A stretch of 64,000 bases of DNA from Tridacna crocea (lineage: Eukaryota > Mollusca > Bivalvia > Cardiida > Cardiidae): positions 15,153,001 through 15,217,000 of the forward strand of contig OX031058.1 of NCBI GenBank assembly GCA_943736015.1, written 5' to 3'. The notes beneath the pieces were generated by a model that was not told the origin of the DNA, made no database searches, and saw nothing but the letters and a program-made list of their open reading frames with translations. Shown in pieces: positions 1 through 9,869 of the stretch. Each line of letters starts with the position of its first letter. Within the stretch, counting starts at the first letter, position 1. The position numbers and the translations under genes are program-made.

Positions 1-602
1 ATGACAATAGCTCGCTGGCCTTCGGCAAGTGGAGCTAAAAACCGCCAGCACATAGAAGAAAATGGATCTTAGGGGAACCCCGAATCGTAGGCCAAAACAT
101 CAAAGTTACAGACCCGTAACCATTGGAATTCCCTTTCAAAAGAATATCCACAACTTAGGCTTTGGATGCATGATAAACAGTTTAGTGTATAATCAGTCTG
201 TATGGGCGATGTCTGAAAACATAAGGACGGCGATTCAAACTCGCTCAGAGTCACAGCTCGTCGCGCTAGTCGGCAAGATATTTCTCTTAATTTACCTGTT
301 AGTAAATCTCTTTTTTGAACAACTTGTGTTCGCCGCAAAGCCTCAACAATTCAGCCTTCTTGCGAGATCCTTTGCATCGTTGTCCTCAACAACTGGATCA
401 GGTAGTACGGCGCCTTTTATATCTTCTTCTCATAGTTTCACTATTCTGTCCACCATAATTATTGCAATCCAAGATTCCCCCCAAATAATCCCACAATGCA
501 ACGCGATAAACAACGCGTGACGGTTTGAGGCCTATTCACAATCAATAAATGTCTACTTCCATCTTGAAACAATGGCTTCCGTTCATGATTCTGATTGGTG
601 GA
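1..602. other. Left edge, no gene established
   Basis: Open frames cross this stretch on both strands (62-520 plus, 69-338 minus), but neither resembles a known family and they overlap each other. On the minus strand, short coding-like runs in different frames around 340-440 (for example KDLARRLN) hint at a decayed gene or transposon piece. A GT donor-like site lies at about 292. None of this is strong enough to call a gene. Confidence 0.3.
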
Positions 603-842
603 TTATTACGTGCGCACGTAATAACTAATACGTGCGCACGTATTAGCTACTGCGTGCGCACGCAGTAGCTATTACGTGCGCACGCAGTAGCTAATACGTG
701 CGCACGTATTAGTTATTACGTGCGCACGTAATAGCTACTGCGTGCGCACGTATTAGTTAATACGTGGGCACGTATTAGCTACTGCGTGCGCACGTAATAA
801 CTAATACGTGCGCACGTATTAGCTACTGCGTGCGCACGTAGT
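603..842. repeat. 22-bp palindromic satellite, 11 units
   Basis: Eleven cores CGTGCGCACG lie at 609, 631, 653 and so on to 829, with an exact 22-bp period. Each unit is itself a palindrome, for example AATACGTGCGCACGTATT. The linkers (AGCT, AACT, AGTT) are palindromic or nearly so. Flanking arms come in three kinds (ATTA, AATA, ACTG) used in matched and mixed pairs. One core carries a G (CGTGGGCACG, unit 8). The core is strictly alternating purine-pyrimidine. Confidence 0.93.
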
Positions 843-1043
843 ATAAAATATATCTTCCATGTCACTTTTGTGCCACCGTAGGTAACACAATTATAATGGC
901 TTGTTTCTTTGCTTAGTAGAGTAAATATGGGGTACTTTTATCAACTGGCTGTAGTCGGAAACACCATCGCCGCAGATGACTCAATTAATAAGTCAGAGCT
1001 CCCGATAAGAATGATGGCATTCTAAATCAGTTATTTCTCTTCG

Positions 1044-1095
1044 AAACCCTATGTTATGGGTTCTCATTAGAATGAGTACCCATACCATAGGGTTT
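1044..1095. repeat. Family H hairpin, copy 1
   Basis: This is an inverted repeat around ATGGGTTCTCATT and AATGAGTACCCAT with outer AAACCCTATG and CATAGGGTTT. It shares the sequence CTCATTAGAAT with the longer copy at 57981-58055. Confidence 0.7.
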
Positions 1096-1542
1096 AGTGG
1101 AGAATAATCTACATTTTAAATTATGGAATCAAAATTATGCCCTCTATCTGGAGCTCCGACAAGTGTATTCAGTGTAAAAAAAGTACATGTATACGCCGGT
1201 AAATGTACGTGTAAAAGAATCGTAGCAAACGAGGAAAAAATGTTCTAGAAGAACCACTATTGCTTTTTGAGTCGATCCTTGTAGGGGTGTACAACAGCTA
1301 AACGGGGCCAAAAAAAAAAAAGAGTCCTCTGTTGAAAGGCGGGGCAAGGCTTTTTTTTTTTTGGCGGGGGCATCGATAAAAGTAGTCGTAAACCAGTCTT
1401 CGATCCGAAGATTCCATAAAGGTTCCCGCGCGATCCCGGGCTTTATGCTAAACAAGTTACCTATACTACGAGAGGGCATCAATAATTGCCCCGTGATGAC
1501 GTTAGAAAGGGATGAGAAGTTAAAATGATTGCAGTTGTACGG

Positions 1543-1563
1543 GGTTTGAAGTAAACCGACGAT
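1543..1563. repeat. Family G palindrome, half copy
   Basis: The sequence TTTGAAGTAAACCGACGAT matches one end of the palindromes at 3361, 43530 and 59785. The other arm is missing. Confidence 0.5.
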
Positions 1564-1997
1564 TTTCATTTTTTCCGACCTCCTTCAATCGTGAGAAGTA
1601 TTGGTGGTATATATAGTCGAGAGTTTGTCGTATGTTTTATCATGTGGTCGAGGCTTTAAGATTTGAAGGTTCGGTAAAAAATAAGTGGGGTAAATTCAAA
1701 CGTGAATTTTTTTGAAGAAAAAAATAAAAGGCTCATGTACAATTTTTAACCCGTTCACCAAAAATTATACAAGGGGTGCTCTAATTTGTACAAGATGTCA
1801 TCGTCAATTACCCCAACTTTAAGCAGCCATTTTCTCGGGCATAGTAATCGTGATTATTTGCCCAAGTTCGACCGGTATTTCTTTCAGACAGTTCATAAAA
1901 TGCATATCGGTACAGGATATATTTTCTGCTGTGCAACAACATGTAAACATTGCTTCACTATCTTTAGACTGAGAGAGAAGTATTACTGAAGCACCAT

Positions 1998-2009
1998 TAA
2001 TAACAACAC
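1998..2009. repeat. Target-site duplication, left copy
   Basis: TAATAACAACAC directly precedes the truncated LINE and is repeated exactly at 2924-2935. Confidence 0.8.
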
Positions 2010-2923
2010 AAATGTTTTTTATGTATAAAGCAACCCATCAGATGGTTCCCCAATACATTGCAGACTTGATTCCGCCACTTATAGCAGACACAACGCAATA
2101 TGCTCTTAGAAATATTAGGGATTTAAGAAACATATCTACTCGCACTACAATTTCTCAAAAATCTTGTATCCCTTCTTCCATATATATTTGGAACAGTTTA
2201 AATGAAAACCAGAAGAATGTTTATTCGTTTTCGACTTTTAAAAAATTAATCTCAAGTAGGTTCCCATTAACCCCTGTCCCCGCCTATTACCTTGAAGGCA
2301 ATCGTTTCTTATCAGTTATGCATGCCCGGATTAGGAATAAATGCAGTGGACTAAATAGTGATTTGTTTCATAATTATCTTCGTAACAGTCAGCTTTGCAC
2401 GTGCTCGGTGGAACCTGAAGACGGCGAACACTATTTTTTCAGATGCAATCTTTTTGTTATCCAAAGACTGCACTTATTTAATTCTATTCAGCACCTTAAT
2501 CCATTGAATGTAGATGATCTTCTTTTTGGCAAACCATCCCTAACAGATCGAGAAAATTCAGAATTATTTGTATCAGTCCAGGAGTATATTCAACAAACTG
2601 GCCGATTTACTTGATATTAGCATACTGTCGTATGCTCTGATTTTTCCTTTTGACTATAGTGAGCAAATGTACAAAATCTTTGTCTGTCTGTTTGTTTGTA
2701 TGTCTGTCTGTCTGTCGTTCTGACTGTCTGTCTGTCTGTCTATCTGTCTGTCTATCTGTCTGTCTCTCCTTCTCTCCTTATCTTTTTCATGTGTATTATG
2801 ATTAGTTGTGGAACACTTGTAAATTCATTATATTGTAGGGGGAGGGTCGATTTCTAAGTTGTTATAACTTGTGACCCAACCCCATTTCCATGTAAATTTG
2901 AGGGAGAATAAATATGTTTAAAC
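2010..2923 (+). mobile_element. 5'-truncated LINE (jockey/CR1-like), 3' end
   Basis: The open frame 2012-2614 encodes about 200 residues of the C-terminal region of a non-LTR retrotransposon ORF2: LRNIRDLRNIS, PSSIYIWNSL, MHARIRNKCSGLNSDLFH, then a Cys/His cluster around CTCSVEPEDGEHYFFRC. Reverse transcriptase and endonuclease domains are absent through 5' truncation. A 3' UTR follows with a TCTG microsatellite and the tail AATAAATATGTTTAAAC. It is flanked by the 12-bp direct repeat TAATAACAACAC (1998-2009 and 2924-2935), a target-site duplication. The intact remaining frame and exact duplication point to a fairly recent insertion. Superfamily is assigned by eye. Confidence 0.8.
2680..2778 (+). 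repeat. TCTG tetranucleotide microsatellite in LINE 3' UTR
   Basis: GTCT/TCTG units with interruptions (GTTT, TATC) lie between the LINE frame and its tail. Confidence 0.85.
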
Positions 2924-2935
2924 TAATAACAACAC
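2924..2935. repeat. Target-site duplication, right copy
   Basis: This is an exact copy of 1998-2009 immediately after the LINE tail. Confidence 0.8.
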
Positions 2936-3360
2936 CGGGAATGGATAAGAAGGTCCCCCAGCCGCCGTGATACTACAGGACAACTGTCGACATTGGAGCA
3001 AAACACCAAAGAGCTACACGAACGCTGTACCAATGTCGGTTATAATTCTGAAATGCGGTCAAGAATGTTTTTATTGAACTTTCCCATATAAAATTAAGTG
3101 AATATTAGTTCGAGTGGGCCATAAATTGTCTCTTTACTTTCCCTGTTTCCAATTAAACGAGCTTTGATTTTTGCCCAATGTTAAAAGAAAGAAAAACGTC
3201 AACAAATCTTTGAAAATATAATAGAAAATAAAAGAAAATGATACTCTACGAGAACCCTGAGAAACATCTCCATTTGCAATGACGATTTAAACGGATACCG
3301 GCGAAAGTCATTTTGAATTGCATCAGAACAAAATACTTGTATGTATGCAGAGTACATAAT
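2936..3360. other. No feature seen
   Basis: AT-rich unique-looking sequence between the LINE and the family G palindrome. Frames here are short and without recognisable motifs. Confidence 0.4.
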
Positions 3361-3438
3361 ATCGGTGTACTTCAAAATCCTCGTAAGTACAGCTTGGAAC
3401 AAGCTGTACTTACGAGGTATTTGAAGTAAATCGACGAT
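3361..3438. repeat. Family G palindrome, copy 1
   Basis: The arms contain TCGTAAGTACAGCTTG and CAAGCTGTACTTACGA around a 2-3 nt centre, with ends TCGGTGTACTTCAAAAT and TTTGAAGTAAATCGACGA. About 78 bp, imperfect at the ends. Confidence 0.8.
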
Positions 3439-3781
3439 AATTCACATCACGTTTTGACCTGAAAGCACTTAAAGTTAAATCAAGGCCATGTTACATGTGC
3501 TTGCTCTCTCAAGTGACCACTCGGCACATTTCCAAACAAAACCTGTGTCCTTATTCGCCTACTATGCTACTAATTCTCAACGTCGACAGTAAAACAGTTT
3601 TCGAACTGTTGAAAGCAAAGATAGATCTAGATACAAAACACAGCAGTCAGAGCGGAATAATTTTTTTTAACAGCGGTCAAAGTTTTTGTGCAGAGTTTAC
3701 TAACAGCAAGAAGACAAGTTTCAGCCTTTTCTAAGCCGACAGCATATGCATATGACGAATCAAAACATTAAGATTGTCTTT

Positions 3782-3930
3782 GACAGGGTAGCGAAAAGTG
3801 TTAGAAAAGGAGGAAGTGCTGTTTACCAGCATTTTCTCATCCCACATGCTTTTATATTTTTTCCATATCCTTCTTTCTTAGGGTCGTTCAAAAGTCTGGA
3901 ATAATTTGAAAAGGTGTAATTTACTAAAGG
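3782..3930. mobile_element. Family A element, degenerate
   Basis: A decayed core (GGAAGTGCTGTTTACCAGCATTTTC reduced on one arm) is followed by the characteristic TTCTTTCTTAGGGTCGTT segment. The TTAA ends are not identifiable. Confidence 0.5.
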
Positions 3931-4032
3931 TCTCTGGTCACTTACAGTGCGTACAACTCCGAATGGTCTCACGAAATGAGTACGCTGACGAAATAAAATT
4001 TCCCTTCTGAGTGCCACAATTCAATTAAAACT

Positions 4033-4055
4033 GACGTCATTGAGAGTTGACGTCA
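4033..4055. promoter_or_regulatory. Pair of TGACGTCA (CRE-like) sites
   Basis: TGACGTCA occurs at 4033-4040 and again at 4048-4055. This is the full palindromic CREB/ATF octamer twice in 23 bp. No nearby promoter is established, so function is unproven. Confidence 0.3.
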
Positions 4056-4411
4056 CCTAAAAGTTGGTAAAACGTGCAGGTTGGTTCATAATCTTGATTA
4101 CAGTTTGCCCTACTTTCTAAACCAATGAAAACGCCGGATTTCGTTCAAAACTGCTGGATTTAATTCCATACAGACTCAATATGTTGCAATATGTTATTAA
4201 ATGGTTGACCTATATACAGTTGTATCCCGGTTAACGAGAAGCTCCGCCCACAGTATTTTAGCTAGTCCTTGTAGAGTAAATACCAATCTAATGCATACAC
4301 TGTAGTAAAAGGGGCGGGGATTATTCCAAGTAATTGCATCATCGCCAAAAAAGTGACGTAATTTCCACGTGAATATCGGGACTAAATAACTCGTACTTGG
4401 CCACCTGGTAT

Positions 4412-4662
4412 TTAACCCTTTACCAAATAACCTTTGGTTTTGACTACCAGGCTGGGAAATTTGGCTTGGGTCCAATTTGAAACCGTTTGCAGACAACAAC
4501 TTGGTACTTGCTCAAATTAAAGGATTTGTCTGTGGAAAGAAAAAAAAGAGACATAGCAGGAAAGGAGAAAATGCTCCTTACAAGCAATTTCTCCTCTACC
4601 CGCAATGTTTTCACGCGCCTTCTGCCTCAGGGCAGTAAAAAAGAGGGCTTATCTGGTATGAA
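4412..4662. mobile_element. Family A element, decayed
   Basis: The element starts TTAACCCTTTACCAAATAAC. The left half carries GTTTGCAGACAACAA, and the core (AGGAGAAAATGCTCCTTACAAGCAATTTCTCCT) has diverged towards the family F centre. The right half carries CCTTCTGCCTCAGGGCAG. The right TTAA is lost. Confidence 0.6.
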
Positions 4663-4853
4663 GCAGATCCTGGACAATGAGCCACTTTAGAGGGACATGG
4701 GTGTTTATTGTACACACTTGTGTTAGCAACACGTCGCCTTTGTCGGGGAAAATAAATTCTTTATAAAATTCCTCGTCTTCAACCGGCTCAAAGCATGCAT
4801 CCATTGCTGAATCTATCGCTTCAAAGAGCATGAAATTCGGCAGTTTCCGTACC
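4649..4853 (-). other. Exon-like frame of unknown identity
   Basis: This minus-strand frame begins at ATG 4831 and reads MLFEAIDSAMDACFEPVEDE, then EFYKEFIFPDKGDVLLTQ. It is acidic with balanced codon use, unlike the Phe/Ser/Lys-biased frames elsewhere in the window. Seven in-frame codons precede the ATG, after a gtag that could be a splice acceptor (about 4853). A CAA|gtgtgt donor-like site lies near 4719. The upstream minus strand has CCGCCATT and CATGTGAC motifs of the kind found near housekeeping promoters. It could be a first exon of a gene extending left, a captured exon, or chance. No family was recognised. Confidence 0.25.
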
Positions 4854-5440
4854 TACATCTAATCTCGCCCGTAAAACGGCCGTTTACATTTGAACTGCGA
4901 GTCACATGATCTTATACAATGGCGGGCCAATGTGATTCGTTTAGCAACGACTTAACGACCTCAATGAAGTTATTCACATCTGTGTATCTGTCGGATAAAA
5001 CTTCAATCGAAATTGATAAAAAAAAAATTAATGTAGATCTACGAATTGTTTGTCGAAATATGGTTCGAAAGATTTCGATAGAAAATTAAAACCCGAGGTT
5101 TCTTTTGGAAGAGGAGCCTGACAATTTTCAGAACGGTATACCGGCGTATTTCCGAGTGTACCGATCTGCTGCATATCAATCCACTAGATACAGACGAGGG
5201 ATATGATGGCTACCATCACCCGTGATATGCCGAATGAGTCTGACTGCAGACAATTGTCCTGAAACTAGTTCAAGGACAACCTGAGTAACAGTTTTAACGC
5301 CGTACGACTGAAAACGCACGTACGTACAACCGTCAATCAAAAGAGGCGTGTCGAACTGAGCTTTCTGTCGTTCTTGTATGGCTCTTTCCACCAATTCTTA
5401 GCTGTCAGTCAATTAGAAAGTAGGGCAAACTGTAAGTTAG

Positions 5441-5537
5441 TTATTGATCATATATTTCATTTGTATGAAACTAAATCGTCGGTCGGCTTCGCCTCCCTCC
5501 GATTTAATTCCATACAAATGAAATATATGATCAATAA
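5441..5537. repeat. Palindrome with perfect 27-bp arms
   Basis: TTATTGATCATATATTTCAT plus 7 more bases (5441-5467) is exactly complementary to 5511-5537. The 43-bp spacer contains a further weak inversion (CTAAATCG / CGATTTAA) and GGTCGGCTTCGCC. It starts eight bases after the inverted-repeat end at 5433. Confidence 0.75.
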
Positions 5538-5545
5538 CTTATACT

Positions 5546-6117
5546 GATATCACAGCGATAAACATTCGACGTATATTTATTCTAACTTGGATTTAAACAA
5601 CTTCTTCAGGGTAAGTAACTAGATCTATGCATTTTAATCATTTGATGGCAAAAATAAACAACTATTAGTTGCCTCAAATGACTGTTGAGTTATCCTTTAT
5701 AAAGTTACAACGAATACTTTTTGACACTTCACAATTTGCTAACTTGACCAAGGAGTGGCTCCTTTTAATCGCTTGTATTTGTTTTAATCCCGTGTAGAAT
5801 GACAACAAACGATAAAAATTATGTGACTATATTAATTTATTTTCAAAAATAATCCATTATTTTCAGCTTTAATGACAACCATCAAGGGGGAAAAGTAATT
5901 ATATGGTGCAGGTTACTCAGTATGTTTGTTTCAGGCGGCTCGTAGCCTATCGATCGATGCGGCCAATTTGGACGATGTAATGTGGTTATAAAGGAAGGGA
6001 AAGTGCTTTTACATGGCTTTTTGCATGCGTACAGGAATGTTCGGTGCCTATTATTCAATTGCATCGCCCGAAAATTCTTTGCATTATAATAAGTATTTAA
6101 AGTTATGTGCACTACAT
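5546..6117. other. No feature seen
   Basis: AT-rich with no TTAA-bounded element or recognisable frame. The minus-strand 93-residue frame over 5882-6163 owes its start to the SINE tail that follows. Confidence 0.4.
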
Positions 6118-6168
6118 TTTTTTCACATAAGACTGAACTGATGTTGAAAACGGCGTTAAACAACCTAT
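6118..6168 (+). mobile_element. SINE 3' domain fragment
   Basis: AAGACTGAACTGATGTTGAAAACGGCGTTAAAC matches the conserved 3' domain seen more fully at 35750-35790. The tRNA-like head is not found. Confidence 0.5.
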
Positions 6169-6169
6169 C

Positions 6170-6906
6170 AGCTAAACGTCATGCTTGATTGTACTTCACT
6201 GTGTTGATCCTGTAATTTACGCCATTTTTACATTATTTCAGTGATGTCACCTCATCTATTTAACGTAACCATGCTTTTAATGGTGTTTCCTTTTGCACAT
6301 AATACTTCTCCAGCTCAATGGCGGCCTCCCACATTTTTGAAACAGTGTTCCGGGGCAAGACAGACGAATGAAATCTGACGCTAAGACTATCATCGGTCCC
6401 CCCGACATTTGCTATTTTAAAGAATCGACGTAAAGAACCTGTGCTTTCAAGCCCGATACGTTACGGATGGAGCCAACGGTCTAGGAGCATTTTACTGTGA
6501 CCCGGCTTGGATATAATTACAGTATCTGTGTCAAGCATGAAATCGGGGTCACATGGTTTGTGGAATGCTTTCAAACTAGATAGGAAAATTTGAAATATTA
6601 CCGTTGTAAATAACTGAGAGTGAAAACAAGAAAGACACTCATATTTGTTCGAGGGGGTATGGAAAAACAGTGACCCAAATAAAAAGTGACATTTCTTTCC
6701 TTTTATGACAGGTTTTTGTTTGACCTGCTATCAGAGGAATGGCCTAGTAATTAATATAGTCCCTTTAACTCTTTACAAGACGAGAAAGCGTTAGACATGA
6801 CCAAATGTATAACGTGTGCAAGACGGCATATCGGATGTATCTTGAATTTTTGAATTTGTCTTTGAAAGAATTGCAAACATAGTATAGGGAAAGGAGTAAA
6901 TGCTGG
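6170..6906. other. No feature seen
   Basis: Unique-looking intergenic sequence. Frames are short and there is no repeat core. Confidence 0.35.
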
Positions 6907-7138
6907 ATAACTCTTTATTGCACAGTCCCAACTTTTAACGATCCTGATTGAAATACTTCTGAAAACATTGAGGGAAATGAAGAAAATGCTGGTGACCAGC
7001 ATTTTCTTCATTTCCCTCAATGTTTTCTTTCTTTCTTACCTAACACAGATATCAATGATTTTGTAACATCTAATACGTCATCTGCAAATGCTTTCAATTG
7101 GGTGCAATTGAAAATTTTGTCGCTTGGTAAAGGGTTAA
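6907..7138. mobile_element. Family A element with mirrored arm variants
   Basis: The core 6961-7027 is a perfect palindrome with 33-bp arms and one central G. It differs from the family at three positions per arm (TGAGGGAAATGAAG instead of TGTGGGAAAAGGAG), and every difference is matched on the other arm. The right half carries CATCTGCAAATGCTTTCAAT and ends GGTAAAGGGTTAA. The left end is ATAACTC. Confidence 0.9.
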
Positions 7139-7139
7139 C

Positions 7140-8370
7140 ACGTGAGACCTGACAAAAACTAAGTAGGCCAAGTATCTTGATTGTTTAAAAGGTCGTTTAA
7201 ATCAAAATTTAAATTAACTTAAAAATTTGCATAAATAGATACAAGTAAAGCTGTAATTACTATTCAGTCAGTCTTTTAAGACTGTGTAGGTCTGCTTGTA
7301 CGGCGAACAACAGGTTATCTAGGTTCCGACTTTGAATCCTGGCTAGGCGATTTTCTTTAATATGGACCAATGAGAGCAATAAAAATGTTCATTGAAAATT
7401 GTACTTTCTTTTAAATGCTTCTGTCTCAAATTAGGTGCCTCACAGGTAAAAGCAATGGAAACATTGGCGGGTATTCATTTCTGGTTTACATCTTTTGGTT
7501 GTGTGTTGTCTAATACCATTTTCTACATGTCATGTCGGTGTAAAAAGGTGTCGGATTCGAATTAACAATTGATCAAAACCTGAGTATTAGATTTTGACCG
7601 GCCTAAAAAAATATATCTGTATTTAGGGTTTCCCTACCCTACATAGAAAATGCTGCCGACCATAAACTTTTTATACTACGATTGTAAAAAGTATATATGT
7701 TCCAGTGTTATTTCGGTATAGAGTCCATGCAAAACTTTTCTGGGAATAAAATTCGCTACCTATCCATGCAGCATCTCGGTGTTTGGCCTAGGTAAAGTTC
7801 TTCTATGTCTTGTCGAAACGTTATGATTCATGAATTTAGATATATGGAATTTGTCTTTGAAAGGACAGAAAAAATACCAGAAGACCATGTTTGGTAGTCT
7901 CATTTTCCAACAATGTTTGCAGATGCCAGTTATTCAAGGGTAGTTAAAATGAGAATATTTCGTAAAGGGTTTATCTATAGAGATTCAATTTTACCAAGCC
8001 ACTGAGCGCTTTCTTACATGCCCAGTTCAGTTATATAACATGTTGAAACAATCATCAGCAGTGGAAGAGGAATGATTCCTGTGGAAAATAACTTTCATTA
8101 AGGAAAGAAAAAGAACTTGTGCAGCTTTGGTTCAAACGCAGACAATCTGGATGATTTGCCATGTGCTTGCACCGATTGATCAGCATCTTTTGTCATAGTG
8201 ATCTACTCAATAAAGAAAACATCGTCTTCCAGAACGGACAGTGTTCAAAGGCACATGCCTTGACTTAAGATTAAGTCGTTGAGAGTTTGACGGTAATACA
8301 CTGGTTGTCAATTTAAGCTCGACTTATTTTTTTTTTTCGAACTAAATGTTACCGTAGACGATACAAGAAG
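7140..8370. other. No clear feature
   Basis: A weak family A trace lies near 7855-7920 (ATTTGTCTTTGAAAGGACAG, then CATTTTCCAACAATGTTT). Otherwise AT-rich without frames or repeats I can name. Confidence 0.35.
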
Positions 8371-8378
8371 CCTTTTTG

Positions 8379-8413
8379 GATAGTGTAGATCAATCTTTGA
8401 TCTGCACTGTCCG
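8379..8413. mobile_element. Family B fragment
   Basis: AGTGTAGATCAATCTTTGATCTGCACTGTCCG is the outer parts of both B arms with the middle of the palindrome deleted. Confidence 0.6.
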
Positions 8414-8860
8414 TTACTTTTCTCAAGATTATGACCGAATGGTTATTCATCTTGCAATTGAAGCGTATTCATAGCCTTTGAAAAAGTGTAACTTGTTTTA
8501 TGTTGTTTTATGGCGCATCGACAGCTTTGGTCATTTAGCGCGCATGTAACTTATTTATTTGGTAGTATTAAGGTATTGTCAACATGAGAAATGATTGCAA
8601 GGTGTGACTAGTGTATAAATAATGTGCCAAAGCATGGTTTGACGAAAAAGTGGTGTTTTACACCACTGTCGGCATTGTTGCCGTTAATTACGGCGAAAGC
8701 TCATTTACTCATGTCGTGTGTTCTTGTCCACGATGCTTCAACGCGACTTGCATTGACAGTTCCAATAGAAATCTAAGAAACAATGAACATGATGAAAACC
8801 TCACTATTGTAAAGGGCTGTGGGGCAGCTACAGATACATGTTTTAGGTTACAGGCCACAC

Positions 8861-9052
8861 GGCCTGCAACATGTGGAAAGGTGCATTCGGACATTCGCGT
8901 AAAGTGTTGTCTCGAATTAGCCTGCGCAGTCCGAGCAGGCTAACCCGAGGCGGCACTTTACGTCTACATTAGATTTTGTTCTTCAGTAGAAGACTGCACA
9001 GGCTGATCCGAAACGACACTTTACGCAAAAATCCAAATGCCTGTTTTCGCGT
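8861..9052. mobile_element. Family C foldback element, internally deleted
   Basis: Terminal GCAACATGTGGAAAGGTGCA and TTTTCGCGTGTTGCAG are inverted. The left sub-palindrome (AGCCTGCGCAGTCCGAGCAGGCTAA) is present and the right one is shortened. The usual spacer ACATTAGATTTTGTTCTTCAG is kept. Confidence 0.8.
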
Positions 9053-9072
9053 GTTGCAGTCCGATTTATTGC

Positions 9073-9244
9073 ATGGGGCTCTAGCAAAAGGGAGCTTAAT
9101 GCATCTTCGTGATGTAATATATCAAACAACTATACAATCATAGAATCAGGGGCCCATAAAATCCATTTGGTTAAACAGTTGACAGACTCTGGAGAATCTG
9201 ACAATAAAAAAGGTTTCGAATCTGGTCAGCCTGCGCAAATGCAC
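9073..9244. mobile_element. Family D element, partial
   Basis: AGCTTAATGCATCTTCGTGATG and, further on, GGTCAGCCTGCGCAAATGCA match the head and palindrome side of the family D copy at 16851. The right half is missing. Confidence 0.6.
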
Positions 9245-9251
9245 CAACCCT

Positions 9252-9313
9252 ACGTTTCAAAGGCCACAGCTCCAGTGAACCCTACGTTTCAAAGGCCACA
9301 GCTCCAGTGTATC
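9252..9313 (+). repeat. 31-bp tandem duplication
   Basis: CCTACGTTTCAAAGGCCACA plus CTCCAGTG and a linker occurs twice back to back (9248 and 9279 starts). The copies are essentially identical, so the event looks recent. Confidence 0.8.
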
Positions 9314-9329
9314 GAAACCAATTACACCA

Positions 9330-9665
9330 ATTACACGCTATCACCTAAAGTGATATTATACCCCCCCCCCACTAGCTCCTTGTCACAAAAACAGGTTTTT
9401 GTCACAGAATGCTTTAGTACAAAAGTAAGGCTTGAACAAATTTCAAGGGGAGATAATTCCGCAACAAACTGCAGCAGGGTCATGAAAATTGCACTTGCAC
9501 AACTTCATATTATAAGAACCCTATGGGTAAATTCGAGTTCAGTACTGGGAAACTGTTGGGGTATCCCGACAAATTTAAGGACAGACGGATGGACAGACGG
9601 ACGGACAGAAAGCCATGGCGATTCCAGTATACCCCCTCCACTTCGTTGTAGAGGGCATAAAATAA
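9330..9665. repeat. Repeat with GACAGACG core
   Basis: Poly-C start, then GGTATCCCGAC, the GGACAGACGGAT-type run (9580-9610), and an end with TATACCCCCTCCACTTCGTTG. This layout recalls a dispersed animal repeat with a short GACGGACA block, but no second copy is present in the window for comparison. The 188-residue frame across it is repeat-derived. Confidence 0.45.
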
Positions 9666-9869
9666 TACATTGGCAAGTATATGATGAGTCCCATCTGTTA
9701 CTTGACAGGAATCTTACTCATTGCTCCTTTTAAATACTGTTCATTTTCTACATTTCAAGATGAGCTATCCGATTGGCTTAAGATATCCTGTCTTATCAAA
9801 TCAGAAAGTTCGTCTTGGCATATAAACGCTGGTTCTATGGAAACCATAACACAGAACAAATAAGATAGA

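Larger units (their letters stand above)
843..1997. other. Intergenic stretch with one hairpin and A/T runs
   Basis: Apart from the hairpin at 1044-1095 and the half-palindrome at 1543-1563, this stretch shows only homopolymer runs near 1310-1370. The 141-residue minus-strand frame here owes its length to those runs (Lys and Phe tracts) and is not a credible gene. Confidence 0.4.
4101..5433. mobile_element. Possible Tc1/mariner-like non-autonomous element
   Basis: The ends are inverted repeats: CAGTTTGCCCTACTTTCTAA after TA at 4099, and its exact complement ending ACTG followed by TA at 5434. CAGT termini with a TA duplication and a length of 1.33 kb fit Tc1/mariner size and ends. No transposase motif (DDE/D or helix-turn-helix) was seen inside. 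The interior holds a family A element (4412-4662) and an exon-like frame (4649-4850). Against this reading, the module GATTTAATTCCATACA also occurs beside both ends, so two unrelated copies of another repeat in inverted orientation remain possible. Confidence 0.4.

Noticed and set aside
62-520. 152-residue open frame at the left edge
   Set aside because: Overlaps a minus-strand frame of similar quality, has no recognisable domain, and its tail is hydrophobic/serine-rich by base composition. Not called as a gene.
603-842. CRISPR-like array
   Set aside because: Regular spacing is due to a tandem satellite with no unique spacers; context is animal.
1144-1569. 141-residue minus-strand frame
   Set aside because: Its length depends on A/T homopolymer runs that give Lys and Phe tracts. 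No family resemblance.
2012-2614. Host gene of 200 residues
   Set aside because: Sequence reads as the C-terminal end of a LINE ORF2 and is bounded by a target duplication and a LINE tail.
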